Source of the DNA: Novosphingobium percolationis
GTDB lineage: Bacteria; Pseudomonadota; Alphaproteobacteria; Sphingomonadales; Sphingomonadaceae
Assembly: GCF_020179425.1 (NCBI RefSeq)
Contig: NZ_JAILYM010000006.1
Location: forward strand, 62,001 to 126,000
DNA length: 64,000 bases
Direction of reading: 5' to 3'
Position numbers and translations under genes: made by a program. The first letter of the stretch is position 1; the number at the start of each line of letters is the position of its first letter. Below are positions 8,611 to 17,290 of this stretch, in pieces. The notes under the pieces were generated by a model. It did not search any database. It saw nothing but the letters and a program-made list of their open reading frames with translations, and was not told the origin of the DNA.

Positions 8611-10563
8611 ATGGCAGGCGAAGCGAGCGTGCGCGAACTGACGATCCGGGGCGTGTTGCTGGGCGCGGTGCTGACGGTGATCTTCACCGCGGCCAACGTC
8701 TATCTGGGGCTGCGCATCGGCATCACCTTTGCGACCTCGATCCCGGCGGCTGTCATCTCGATGGCGGTGCTGCGATTGCTGCCGGGGGCGACGATCCAGG
8801 AAAACAACATCGTCCAGACCATCGCCAGCTCGGCGGGCACCCTTTCCGCAATCGTGTTCGTGCTGCCGGGCCTCGTGATGGTCGGCTGGTGGAGCGGCTT
8901 TCCCTACTGGCAGTCGGTCGCGGTGATCGCCATCGGCGGCGCATTGGGGGTGATGTATTCGGTGCCGCTGCGCCGCGCACTCGTGACCGGGTCGGACCTG
9001 CCCTACCCCGAAGGTGTCGCCGCCGCCGAAGTGCTGAAAGTGGGCGCGGGCGTGGGCGGCGCGGAGGAGAACCGCAAGGGGTTGGCCGCGGTAGGGCGGG
9101 GCGCGCTGCTGGGCGTTGCCTATCCGCTGCTCGCCAAGATGAAGCTGGTGGCCGAGGAAGCCGCCACGACCTTCCGCGTGGGCGCGGGCGGCACGTCGTT
9201 CGCAGGCGGGCTGTCGCTGGCGCTGGTCGCGGTGGGGCACCTCGTTGGCCTTGCCGTGGGCATCGCCATGCTGGTGGGCATCGTCATCAGCTTCGGCGTG
9301 CTGCTGCCGATCTATACCGCGCACGGCGCGCCGTCTGGCGTGGACCTTGCCGACCTCGTTTCGACCGTGTTCCGCCAGAAGATCCGCTTCATCGGTGCAG
9401 GCACCATCGGCGTGGCCGCGATCTGGACGCTGCTGCGCGTGATCGGGCCGATCGTGCGCGGCATCGCGGGCGCCATCGCCGCCAACCGCGCGCGCGCCGG
9501 ACAGGGCATGGCCGGGCTGGAGCTGACCGAGCGCGACCTGCCGATCGGCGTGGTCGGCGGCACGATCCTCGCGCTGATGGTGCCGATCGCGCTGCTGCTG
9601 GCGGATTTCGCAGCGGGGGGCCCTGTGGGCCATATGCTGGGCGTGGGGATCGGCGCAGCGGTGCTCTACGTGCTCGTCGCAGGCATCGTCATCGCCTCGG
9701 TCTGTGGCTACATGGCGGGGCTGATCGGGGCGTCGAACAGCCCGATCTCGGGCGTGGGGATTCTGGCCGCGCTGGGCATCTCGCTGCTGCTGCTGGCGCT
9801 GTTCGGGCAGGGCGGGTCTCCGTCGGACACGCGCGCGCTGGTGGCCTTCGCGCTGTTCGTCACGGCCATCGTGTTCGGCGTAGCGACGATTTCGAACGAC
9901 AACCTGCAGGATCTCAAGACCGGGCAACTCGTAGGCGCGACGCCGTGGCGGCAGCAGGTGGCGCTGCTGCTGGGCGTGGTGTTCGGCGCGCTGGTGATCC
10001 CGCCGATCCTCGACTTGCTGAACGTGACCTTTGGCTTCGAAGGCGCGCCGGGGGCAGGGGCGGGGGCGCTTTCGGCTCCGCAGGCGGCGCTGATCTCGGC
10101 CATCGCGCAAGGCGTGCTGGGCGGCAATCTCGATTGGGGGCTGGTCGGCCTTGGCGCTGGCATCGGCGTGGTGGCGGTGCTGGCGGACGAGGGTTTGCGC
10201 GTGACGAAGCGGGGCAGCCTGCCGCCATTGGCGGTGGGCATGGGCATGTACCTGCCGATGCAGGTGACGGCGCTGGTGGTCGCGGGGGCCGTGCTCGGGC
10301 ACCTCTACAACCGCTGGGCGGCGCGACAGGCGGACCCGGAACTGGCCGAGCGCATGGGCGTGCTGGCGGCGACCGGCCTGATCGTGGGTGATGGCCTGTT
10401 CAACATTGCCTATGCCGCGCTGGTGGCGGCGACCAACAATGCCGACGTGCTGGCAGTGATGGGCGAGAACGCCGTCGCGGTGCCGCTGGGGCTGGCCGTG
10501 TTCGCGGCGATCGTGGCCTTCGCCTATGCCATGATGCGCCGCGACAGCGCGTTCACGGCCTAG
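8611..10563 (+). CDS. OPT family oligopeptide transporter
   Basis: 650 residues, almost entirely hydrophobic, about 15-16 membrane segments. OPT-family features are the N-terminal NVYLGLRIGITFATSIPAA, the block SDLPYPEGVAAAEVLK, GLIGASNSPISGVGI and the cytoplasmic SNDNLQDLKTGQLVGATPW. Bacterial members import oligopeptides or metal chelates by proton symport; the substrate cannot be told. The ribosome site AAGGAG lies 8 nt upstream. The stop overlaps the last codon of the convergent gene at 10560. Confidence 0.92.
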   Translation: MAGEASVRELTIRGVLLGAVLTVIFTAANVYLGLRIGITFATSIPAAVISMAVLRLLPGATIQENNIVQTIASSAGTLSAIVFVLPGLVMVGWWSGFPYWQSVAVIAIGGALGVMYSVPLRRALVTGSDLPYPEGVAAAEVLKVGAGVGGAEENRKGLAAVGRGALLGVAYPLLAKMKLVAEEAATTFRVGAGGTSFAGGLSLALVAVGHLVGLAVGIAMLVGIVISFGVLLPIYTAHGAPSGVDLADLVSTVFRQKIRFIGAGTIGVAAIWTLLRVIGPIVRGIAGAIAANRARAGQGMAGLELTERDLPIGVVGGTILALMVPIALLLADFAAGGPVGHMLGVGIGAAVLYVLVAGIVIASVCGYMAGLIGASNSPISGVGILAALGISLLLLALFGQGGSPSDTRALVAFALFVTAIVFGVATISNDNLQDLKTGQLVGATPWRQQVALLLGVVFGALVIPPILDLLNVTFGFEGAPGAGAGALSAPQAALISAIAQGVLGGNLDWGLVGLGAGIGVVAVLADEGLRVTKRGSLPPLAVGMGMYLPMQVTALVVAGAVLGHLYNRWAARQADPELAERMGVLAATGLIVGDGLFNIAYAALVAATNNADVLAVMGENAVAVPLGLAVFAAIVAFAYAMMRRDSAFTA

Positions 10564-10976
10564 TTCTTCGGCGCGGCTTCGGGCATGTCGACATATACCG
10601 ACGGCGTGCCCGACTTCACGCAGCGCTGCGGCAGGGGCGCACCATCGGGCCCGAGCGGATGGACGGTGGCCGTGCTGTCGAGCCCGTAGCGGCGACCCTC
10701 GAAGGGGCCGGAGGTCATCGCCAGCTGGCCGCCCAGCAGCAGATAGCTGCCCCGGCCGCCGCCCCGTACGCGGTAGCTCGAATCCTGAACGACCCAGAAA
10801 TCGTCGGCTTCCCGCCGCACTGGCGCGCGCGTGGCGTCGCCCGGCTGTTCGCATACCCAGCGCCCGACGATGAGCGTATGAAGCTGCCCGCCGGGTGCGG
10901 CCTGCGCCGACAGCGGGGTGAGGCCAAGTGCCACGGCGACAGCGAGACGGGCGAAAATCCGGCGCGGTTTCATCAC
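10560..10976 (-). CDS. Secreted hypothetical protein
   Basis: 138 residues with a clear signal peptide: two Arg, a hydrophobic core LAVAVALGLTPL, and cleavage after SAQA. The mature part is probably a small beta-rich periplasmic domain, with GRWVCEQPG and a late QRCVK giving one possible disulfide. Not recognised. Convergent with the OPT gene (4-nt overlap of ends) and divergent from efp. It could start one Met later. Confidence 0.6.
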   Translation of the reverse strand: MMKPRRIFARLAVAVALGLTPLSAQAAPGGQLHTLIVGRWVCEQPGDATRAPVRREADDFWVVQDSSYRVRGGGRGSYLLLGGQLAMTSGPFEGRRYGLDSTATVHPLGPDGAPLPQRCVKSGTPSVYVDMPEAAPKN

Positions 10977-11068
10977 GAATGCGCGCTAGCACGATGCGCG
11001 CGCTTGAAGCAATCGGCGCTTGGCGCTAAGGGCCGCGCTTCCCCATCTTTGGCAGGGTTCTTTCCATC

Positions 11069-11632
11069 ATGAAGATCAGCGGCGTGGACATCCGTCCCGG
11101 CAACATCCTGGAATACGAAAAGGGCATCTGGAAGGTCGCCAAGACCCAGCATACCCAGCCCGGCAAGGGTGGCGCCTTCATGCAGGTCGAGATGAAGAAC
11201 CTCATCGACGGCCGCAAGACCAACGTCCGCTTTCGCAGCGCCGACACGGTCGAGCGCGTGCGGCTCGACACTAAGGACTTCCAGTTCCTCTACGCCGAAG
11301 GCGATGACCTGGTGTTCATGGACGTGGAAACCTACGACCAGATCACCCTGCCCAAGGATCTCCTCGGCGGCGCCGATGCGTTCCTGCAGGATGGCATGAC
11401 CGCCGTGCTCGAAATGTACGACGAACGCCCGATCTCGGTGCAGCTGCCCGAACAGGTCGAAGCCACCATCGTCGAAGCCGACGCCGTGGTAAAGGGCCAG
11501 ACCGCGTCTTCAAGCTACAAGCCCGCGATCCTCGACAACGGCGTGCGCGTGATGGTTCCGCCGCACATCGGCAGCGGCACCCGCATCATCGTGGACGTTT
11601 ACGAGCGTACCTACGTCGGCAAGGTGGGCTGA
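11069..11632 (+). CDS. efp: Elongation factor P
   Basis: Relieves ribosome stalling at proline runs. 187 residues with the three-domain tRNA-shaped layout. The N-terminal domain has the loop TQPGKGGAF with Lys 33 at the position modified in many bacteria. The C-terminal OB domains end in [18 protein letters not shown]. It is 6 bp upstream of the suhB-like gene, and the pair look co-transcribed. Confidence 0.96.
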   Translation: MKISGVDIRPGNILEYEKGIWKVAKTQHTQPGKGGAFMQVEMKNLIDGRKTNVRFRSADTVERVRLDTKDFQFLYAEGDDLVFMDVETYDQITLPKDLLGGADAFLQDGMTAVLEMYDERPISVQLPEQVEATIVEADAVVKGQTASSSYKPAILDNGVRVMVPPHIGSGTRIIVDVYERTYVGKVG

Positions 11633-11638
11633 CCGGCC

Positions 11639-12463
11639 ATGGCAGCGATCTCGGGCCTGATGCGCGTGATGGAGAAGGCTGCCCGCAAGGCCGGGCAGCG
11701 TCTGCGTCGCGATTTCGGCGAAGTCGAACATCTCCAGGTCAGCCGCAAGGGGCCGGCCGACTTCGTGTCGAAGGCGGACCAGGCGGCCGAGCGCACGCTG
11801 TGGGACGAACTGCGCGCTGCGCGGCCCGAATGGGGCTTCCTGATGGAAGAGGGCGGCGAAATTCCGGGCGAACCGGGCAAGCCGCGCTTCATCATCGACC
11901 CGCTCGATGGCACCAGCAACTTCCTCCATGGCATCCCGCATTTCGCGATCTCGATCGCGGTGCAGGAGCCCAAGCTCGATGGTTCGGGCTGGGGCGAAGT
12001 GACCGCCGGGATCGTCTACCAGCCGGTCACCGACGAAAGCTTCTGGGCCGAAAAGACCCGCGGCGCGTGGTTGCAGGACCGCCGCCTGCGCGTTTCGGCG
12101 CGTCGCCATCTCGATGAATCGCTGATCGCCACGGGCATCCCCTTCGCGGGGCGTGGCGACATGGGCGAATGGATGAAGATCTACGCCGAGCTCGCCCCGC
12201 GCGTGGCCGGCATCCGCCGCTTCGGCGCGGCCTCGCTCGACCTCGCGTGGGTCGCGGCGGGCCGGTACGACGGGTTCTGGGAATCGGCGTTGCAGCCCTG
12301 GGACAGCGCGGCGGGCTGCCTGCTCGTGCGCGAGGCCGGTGGTTTCGTCTCCGACTTCAAGGGCCGCTCGCTGCCGATCTGCGACGAGACGGTCCTGGCC
12401 GGGAACGACGCGCTGCATTCGCGCCTGCACAAGCTGCTGGCCGGTGCGCTGAAGGCCGGTTGA
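11639..12463 (+). CDS. suhB: Inositol monophosphatase family protein (SuhB-like)
   Basis: 274 residues. Metal-dependent phosphatase motifs are all present: the Glu motif LMEEGGEIPG, the double-Asp IDPLDGTSNFLHG and the C-terminal QPWDSAAGCLLVREAGG. Family members hydrolyse inositol-1-phosphate or, in E. coli SuhB, act in rRNA transcription; the precise role here is not decidable. It lies 6 bp downstream of efp. A 9-bp hairpin (12474-12494) lies between its stop and tRNA-Leu. Confidence 0.88.
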   Translation: MAAISGLMRVMEKAARKAGQRLRRDFGEVEHLQVSRKGPADFVSKADQAAERTLWDELRAARPEWGFLMEEGGEIPGEPGKPRFIIDPLDGTSNFLHGIPHFAISIAVQEPKLDGSGWGEVTAGIVYQPVTDESFWAEKTRGAWLQDRRLRVSARRHLDESLIATGIPFAGRGDMGEWMKIYAELAPRVAGIRRFGAASLDLAWVAAGRYDGFWESALQPWDSAAGCLLVREAGGFVSDFKGRSLPICDETVLAGNDALHSRLHKLLAGALKAG

Positions 12464-12473
12464 ATCAACAGGC

Positions 12474-12494
12474 GGGGGCGGCTAAGCCGCTCCC
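12474..12494 (+). other. Hairpin between suhB-like gene and tRNA-Leu
   Basis: GGGGGCGGC (12474-12482) pairs with GCCGCTCCC (12486-12494) around a TAA loop, 9 bp including one G-T. There is no T-run, so it is either a weak 3'-end structure of the efp-suhB message or a processing signal just before the tRNA. Confidence 0.4.
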
Positions 12495-12501
12495 GTCGAG
12501 T

Positions 12502-12585
12502 GCCCCTGTGGTGGAATGGTAGACGCGACCGACTCAAAATCGGTTGGAGAGATCCGTGCCAGTTCGAGTCTGGCCAGGGGCACCA
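12502..12585 (+). tRNA. tRNA-Leu (anticodon CAA)
   Basis: Cloverleaf found by hand. The acceptor stem GCCCCTG (12502-12508) pairs with CAGGGGC (12575-12581), the discriminator is A 12582, and the CCA end is encoded at 12583-12585. The anticodon arm ACCGA-CTCAAAA-TCGGT gives anticodon CAA, which reads UUG. The T arm is GCCAG-TTCGAGT-CTGGC (12558-12574). The variable arm between the anticodon and T stems is long, as expected for a class II Leu tRNA. Confidence 0.95.
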
Positions 12586-12596
12586 CCTTACTGCGC

Positions 12597-13097
12597 TCAA
12601 TCGTCGCCGCTGGAGCCCGAACGCAGGGCCGATGCGTTGCGCAGCCGCTGCAATTCCAGCGCGGTGGGTCGATAGGGCCCCTGCGCTTCGCGGCGCTTCT
12701 TTTCGGCGGCCAGGTCCTTGAGCGCGGTTTCCTGCTGTTGCGGCGTCATGCGGGCGCTCTCGCGCGGGTCCAGTTCGATCTGGATTGCATCGGGCGGCGG
12801 CACGGAAAGCGTGGCGGAGCCGGGCATCTCGCTGGAATCGAAGCCATCCTCGCCCACGAATTCGGATTCGTCGCCGCTGTCGGCAGGCGGCGGGGGCGAG
12901 GGAGACTTGCGCTTGTCGGTCAGGGTGACTGTGGGTTGCGGAGCGGGGGCCTTTTCCACCGCCGCTGCGCCGGGGGCGTCTTGCGCGCTTTCACCGCTGG
13001 CGAACATCGCCACGCTGAGCGAGATCAGCAGCGTCACCGCCGCGAAATGCCGGTAGAGCTTGGGATCTATCCCGAGAATGGGGGCGGGCGCGGCCAT
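12597..13097 (-). CDS. Hypothetical single-pass membrane protein
   Basis: 166 residues from the start chosen here (Met of MAAPAPILGIDPKLYRH). An in-frame ATG at 13172 would add 25 residues with no better ribosome site. One membrane segment (about residues 17-35, AAVTLLISLSVAMF) is followed by a disordered, Pro/Ser/Asp-rich periplasmic part and a charged C-terminal helix with the run TALKDLAAEKKRRE. No family recognised. It is encoded opposite to and 12 bp after tRNA-Leu, and divergent from radA. Confidence 0.6.
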   Translation of the reverse strand: MAAPAPILGIDPKLYRHFAAVTLLISLSVAMFASGESAQDAPGAAAVEKAPAPQPTVTLTDKRKSPSPPPPADSGDESEFVGEDGFDSSEMPGSATLSVPPPDAIQIELDPRESARMTPQQQETALKDLAAEKKRREAQGPYRPTALELQRLRNASALRSGSSGDD

Positions 13098-13215
13098 GTG
13101 CGAAACGTCATGAAACGAAAGCGTTAACGAGCCGTTTGCCACACGCTGCGGCTTTGACCGATCCGGATGCATTCGCCGGGTTGCGTTCTCTCTATGTTCG
13201 CGTTAGGCCTCAGCC

Positions 13216-14583
13216 ATGGCCAAGCCCAAACGTCGTTATGCCTGCCAGGCCTGTGGCAGCGTCACCCAGCGCTGGCAGGGCCAGTGCCCCGATTGCTCGG
13301 AATGGAACACGCTGGTGGAGGAAGCGCCGGAAACGGTGTTCTCGGCCAGGCATGACCTGTCGAGCGGCGGGCGGGCGGTGCGGTTCGTGTCGCTCGACCA
13401 GCCTGTGGAACTGCCACAACGGCGCAAGACCGGCCTTGCCGAATTCGACCGCGCGCTGGGCGGGGGACTGGTGCCGGGATCGGCGATCCTGATGGGCGGC
13501 GATCCGGGCATCGGCAAGTCGACGCTGCTGCTGCAGGCTTCGGCCCGCGTTGCCATGGCGGGCGGGCTGTCGGTGTATATCAGCGGCGAGGAAGCGTCGG
13601 ATCAGGTGCGGTTGCGCGCTGACCGGCTGGGGCTGGGCAAGGCGCCGATCCGGCTCGCCTCGGCCACGTCAGTGCGCGATATCCTGACCACGCTGGGCAC
13701 GATGGAGCCGCCCGCGCTGCTGGTGATCGATTCGATCCAGACCATGCATTCCGACCAGATCGAGGGCGCGCCCGGCACCGTCAGCCAGGTGCGCGGCTGT
13801 GCCTTCGAACTGATCCGCTATGCCAAGGAAAACGGCGTGGCGATGGTGCTGGTCGGCCACGTGACCAAGGATGGCAGCATCGCGGGGCCCCGCGTGCTGG
13901 AGCACATGGTCGACGTGGTGATGAGCTTCGAGGGCGAGCGCAGTCACCAGTACCGCATCCTGCGCGCGCTCAAGAACCGTTTCGGCGCGGTGGACGAGAT
14001 CGGCGTCTTCGCCATGGCGGGCGCGGGGCTGGAGGAAGTGGGCAACCCTTCGATGCTGTTCCTTTCGGGCCGTGATCAGCCGGTGCCGGGCAGCGCGGTG
14101 TTTCCCGCGCTCGAAGGCACGCGGCCCGTGCTGGTGGAAATCCAGGCGCTGACCGTGCGCCTCGCCAGCGGGGCCACGCCCCGGCGCGCGGTGGTCGGCT
14201 GGGATTCGGGCCGCCTTGCCATGCTGCTCGCCGTGCTGGAATCGCGCTGCGGGCTCAGCTTTTCCTCGGCGGAAGTCTATCTCAATGTCGCGGGCGGCTA
14301 TCGCCTGACCGACCCTGCGGCCGATCTTGCCGTGGCGGCGGCGCTGGTTTCGGCGCTGGCGGACAGACCCTTGCCGTCCGATTGCGCGTGGTTCGGTGAA
14401 GTGTCGCTGGCGGGCGAGGTGCGGCCCGTGGCGCACGGGTCGATCCGGCTCAAGGAATCGGCCAAGCTCGGCTTCACCCGCGCCTATGGGCCGGACGGTG
14501 CGGCCGAGAAAGTGCCGGGGCTTACCTACGGCGCGCTCAAGCTGCTGCCAAATCTCGTTGACCGCATCGTGGGCGGCTCGTAG
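13216..14583 (+). CDS. radA: DNA repair protein RadA
   Basis: RecA-like ATPase/helicase acting on branched recombination intermediates. 455 residues. The N-terminal C4 zinc finger is CQACGS and CPDCSEW, the Walker A motif is GGDPGIGKSTLL, the RadA signature LKNRFG is present, and the C-terminal Lon-protease-like domain lacks a catalytic dyad, as usual. It is 11 bp upstream of the cvpA-like gene. Confidence 0.95.
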   Translation: MAKPKRRYACQACGSVTQRWQGQCPDCSEWNTLVEEAPETVFSARHDLSSGGRAVRFVSLDQPVELPQRRKTGLAEFDRALGGGLVPGSAILMGGDPGIGKSTLLLQASARVAMAGGLSVYISGEEASDQVRLRADRLGLGKAPIRLASATSVRDILTTLGTMEPPALLVIDSIQTMHSDQIEGAPGTVSQVRGCAFELIRYAKENGVAMVLVGHVTKDGSIAGPRVLEHMVDVVMSFEGERSHQYRILRALKNRFGAVDEIGVFAMAGAGLEEVGNPSMLFLSGRDQPVPGSAVFPALEGTRPVLVEIQALTVRLASGATPRRAVVGWDSGRLAMLLAVLESRCGLSFSSAEVYLNVAGGYRLTDPAADLAVAAALVSALADRPLPSDCAWFGEVSLAGEVRPVAHGSIRLKESAKLGFTRAYGPDGAAEKVPGLTYGALKLLPNLVDRIVGGS

Positions 14584-14594
14584 CAACCGGCGCG

Positions 14595-15170
14595 ATGACC
14601 GGCTTCGATTATGTCGTGCTCCTCGTCGTCGCGGTCGGCGCGATCGGCGGTTTCTTCCGTGGCTTTGTCGAGGAGGTGTTGAGCCTTCTCGCCTGTGGGG
14701 CTGCGGTTGTCGCCGTGCGCTATCTGCACGCGCCCTTGACGCTGTGGCTCGAACCCCACCTTTCGACCGAGACCGGCGCGGGCGTGCTGGCCTTCGCGCT
14801 GCTGATGGTGGGGCCGGTGTTCCTGACGCGGTTCATCGCGCGCAAGATGGGGCAGGCGAGCCGGGGATCGACGCTGGGGCCGATCGACCGCCTGCTGGGC
14901 TTCGGCTTCGGCGCGCTCAAGGCCTTTGTCGTGGTGGTGCTGGGGTTTTCGGTGCTGGTGTTCGGCTATGACGTGGTGTGGGGCGTTTCGGGCCGCCCGG
15001 CGTGGATTTCGCAAGGGCGGACTTATCCCATGCTCAACGCCGCGAGTGAGGAACTGATGACGCTGATCGCCGAACGGCGCGCAGAGGCGGCCAGCGCCGC
15101 TGCGCCCGAGGACGAGGCGAGCAGCAGCCCCGCCGAAAAACCGCGCAAGAAGCGCCGCGTGGCCGACTGA
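14595..15170 (+). CDS. cvpA: CvpA family membrane protein
   Basis: 191 residues with four predicted membrane segments. The CvpA family pattern is present: the early motif GAIGGFFRGFVEEVLSLLA and the loop near GSTLGPIDRLLGFGFGALKA. The C-terminal tail is basic and ends in KPRKKRRVAD. Family members are linked to envelope homeostasis, and to colicin V production in E. coli. It lies between radA and the IscU-like gene with short spacers, probably one transcript. Confidence 0.88.
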   Translation: MTGFDYVVLLVVAVGAIGGFFRGFVEEVLSLLACGAAVVAVRYLHAPLTLWLEPHLSTETGAGVLAFALLMVGPVFLTRFIARKMGQASRGSTLGPIDRLLGFGFGALKAFVVVVLGFSVLVFGYDVVWGVSGRPAWISQGRTYPMLNAASEELMTLIAERRAEAASAAAPEDEASSSPAEKPRKKRRVAD

Positions 15171-15179
15171 CCGCCAACC

Positions 15180-15590
15180 ATGGCGCAGGCTCTCTACACC
15201 CCGGCGATCCTTGCCGCCGCGACCGGCCTTGCCGCCTTTCCCTGGGACGAGGCGCTGGCGCTGCGGGGCGAGGCGCGTTCGCGGTCGTGCGGGAGCAGCA
15301 TCGCGCTGGGAATGGCGACCGACGAGGCGGGGCGGATTGCGCGGATCGGGATGAAGCCCCACGCCTGCGCGGTGGGGCAGGCAGCCGCCCACGTCTTTGC
15401 CAGCGCGGCTGCGGGACGAACGATAGACGAGATTGCCACCACGCGCGCCGCGCTCGCGGCCTGGTTGGCGGGCGCGGACGATGCGCCGGACTGGCCGGGC
15501 GTCGACCTGCTGGCACCTGCGCGGGCCTACCCTGGGCGTCATGCCGCCATCCTGCTCGCCTGGGACGCCGCCATCGCCGCGCTTTCCTGA
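15180..15590 (+). CDS. IscU/NifU-like iron-sulfur scaffold family protein
   Basis: 136 residues, the size of an IscU fold. Family-like blocks are SRSCGSSIALGM (Cys 37) and GMKPHACAVGQAAA (Cys 63), then a C-terminal WPGVDLLAPARAYPGRHAAILLAW. Canonical IscU has three cluster-ligand cysteines; this protein has only these two and none in the last 70 residues. It may therefore be a divergent scaffold or carrier. It is 10 bp after the cvpA-like gene. No isc or suf genes are nearby. Confidence 0.65.
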   Translation: MAQALYTPAILAAATGLAAFPWDEALALRGEARSRSCGSSIALGMATDEAGRIARIGMKPHACAVGQAAAHVFASAAAGRTIDEIATTRAALAAWLAGADDAPDWPGVDLLAPARAYPGRHAAILLAWDAAIAALS

Positions 15591-15673
15591 TAGCTTCCAT
15601 GATATTTGCGAGGCTTTCGCGCCGGGCCCGGCTTCGCTAGAGCAGCCTCGACAAGACGGGGGAAGAGACGGGC

Positions 15674-17290
15674 ATGAGCGATAGCAAGAGCGAACCCAGC
15701 GCCAGCGACATCCGGCTGGTGATCGCCGCGTCGAGCGCGGGCACGGTGTTCGAATGGTACGATTTCTTCATTTACGGCACGCTCGGCTCGATCCTGTCCA
15801 AGGCGTTCTTTCCCACCGGCAACGCCACGCTGGAAATGCTGCTGTTCTGGCTGGTCTTTGCGGTCGGCTTCGGCTTCCGCCCGCTGGGCGCGGTGCTGTT
15901 CGGCTTCCTCGGCGACCGGCTGGGGCGCAAGTACACGTTCCTTGTCACCGTGCTGCTGATGGGTATCGCCACCGCGGGCGTCGGCCTGATCCCTTCGGCG
16001 GCGACGATCGGCATGGCCGCGCCGGTGCTGGTGATCCTGCTGCGCATCCTGCAGGGGCTGGCACTCGGCGGTGAATATGGCGGCGCGGCGGTCTATGTGG
16101 CCGAACATTCCAACCCCGCGCGGCGCGGCTTCTACACCAGCTTCATCCAGGCCAGCGTGATGGGCGGCTTCGTCCTCAGCCTGCTCGTCGTCCTTTCGTG
16201 CAAGGCGCTGATGACGCCCGAGACCTGGGCGGAATGGGGCTGGCGCGTGCCTTTCGTGATGAGCCTCGCCCTGCTGGCGGTGTCGCTTTGGATGCGGCTG
16301 AAGCTGTCGGAAAGCCCGGTGTTCAAGGCAATGAAGGAAGAGGGGGAACTGGCCGGCAACCCCTTCATCGAAAGCATGACCTATCCCGGCAACAAGCGCC
16401 GCCTGTTCATCGCGCTGTTCGGCGTGGCGGCGGGGCTGACGGTGATCTGGTACACCGCGATGTTCTCCGGCCTGTCGTTCCTGAAATCGGCGATGCGCGT
16501 GGAAGATACCACGGCGGAGATCCTTGTCGGCGTGGCCTGCGTGCTGGGGATGCCGTTCAACCTGCTGTTCGGCCACCTGTCGGACAAGGTCGGGCGCAAG
16601 AAGCCGATCGTGCTGGGCTACATCGCCACGCTGGCGCTGCTGTTCCCGGCGTTCTGGCTGGTCGGCGGCGCGGCCAATCCCGGCCTTGCCGAAACCGCAA
16701 GGGCAGTGCCGGTGGTCGTAAGCGGCCCTGAGTGCAGCTACAGCGCCTTTGCCGCCGAACAGGCGACCCCTTGTGCCAAGCTGCTGTCGGACCTGACCGG
16801 ATCGGGCGTGCCCTATGCGCTGGCGCAGGGCGATGCACTGGTGCTCAAGGCCGGGGACAAGGCGCTCCCGCTCGATGGCTATAGCTGGGCCGACAAAAAG
16901 GCGCGCGCGGCGCAGTTGCAGGCCATGCTGACCGGCGTGGGCTATGATTTCACCAAGGTGACGCCCGACTTCGGCCGCGCCGCCATCGTGGTGCTGGGCC
17001 TGGTGCTGCTGATGGCGCTTTCGGGCGCGACCTATGGCCCGGTGGCGGCGCTGCTGGCGGAAATGTTTCCGCCACGTATCCGCTACAGTTCGATGTCGAT
17101 TCCCTATCACATCGGCACCGGCTATTTCGGTGGCTTCCTGCCGTTCATTTCCAGCCTGATCGTGGCCAAGACGGGCAACCCCTATTCCGGGCTGTGGTAC
17201 ACCTGGGGGGTTGTGGTGGTGGCGCTGCTGGTTGCGGCCTGGGGCCTGAAGGGCGGACGCCCGCGCGATTATGGAGACGACGCTGCCTGA
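15674..17290 (+). CDS. MFS transporter, metabolite:H+ symporter type
   Basis: 538 residues, twelve predicted membrane segments. The N terminus, EWYDFFIYGTLGSIL, and the loop motifs GDRLGRKYTF and GHLSDKVGRKKPIVLG place it in the MHS group (proline, shikimate, alpha-ketoglutarate carriers). Between membrane segments 8-9 and the C-terminal set there is a soluble insertion of about 95 residues (337-434) with two Cys. The substrate is unknown. The end overlaps the alr start by 20 nt, so the two genes are coupled. Confidence 0.85.
   Translation: MSDSKSEPSASDIRLVIAASSAGTVFEWYDFFIYGTLGSILSKAFFPTGNATLEMLLFWLVFAVGFGFRPLGAVLFGFLGDRLGRKYTFLVTVLLMGIATAGVGLIPSAATIGMAAPVLVILLRILQGLALGGEYGGAAVYVAEHSNPARRGFYTSFIQASVMGGFVLSLLVVLSCKALMTPETWAEWGWRVPFVMSLALLAVSLWMRLKLSESPVFKAMKEEGELAGNPFIESMTYPGNKRRLFIALFGVAAGLTVIWYTAMFSGLSFLKSAMRVEDTTAEILVGVACVLGMPFNLLFGHLSDKVGRKKPIVLGYIATLALLFPAFWLVGGAANPGLAETARAVPVVVSGPECSYSAFAAEQATPCAKLLSDLTGSGVPYALAQGDALVLKAGDKALPLDGYSWADKKARAAQLQAMLTGVGYDFTKVTPDFGRAAIVVLGLVLLMALSGATYGPVAALLAEMFPPRIRYSSMSIPYHIGTGYFGGFLPFISSLIVAKTGNPYSGLWYTWGVVVVALLVAAWGLKGGRPRDYGDDAA

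Noticed and set aside
8536..10992. 818-codon open frame on the - strand opposite the OPT transporter
   Set aside because: Arg/His/Gln-rich translation without any domain; it mirrors a membrane protein in GC-rich DNA and is a shadow frame.
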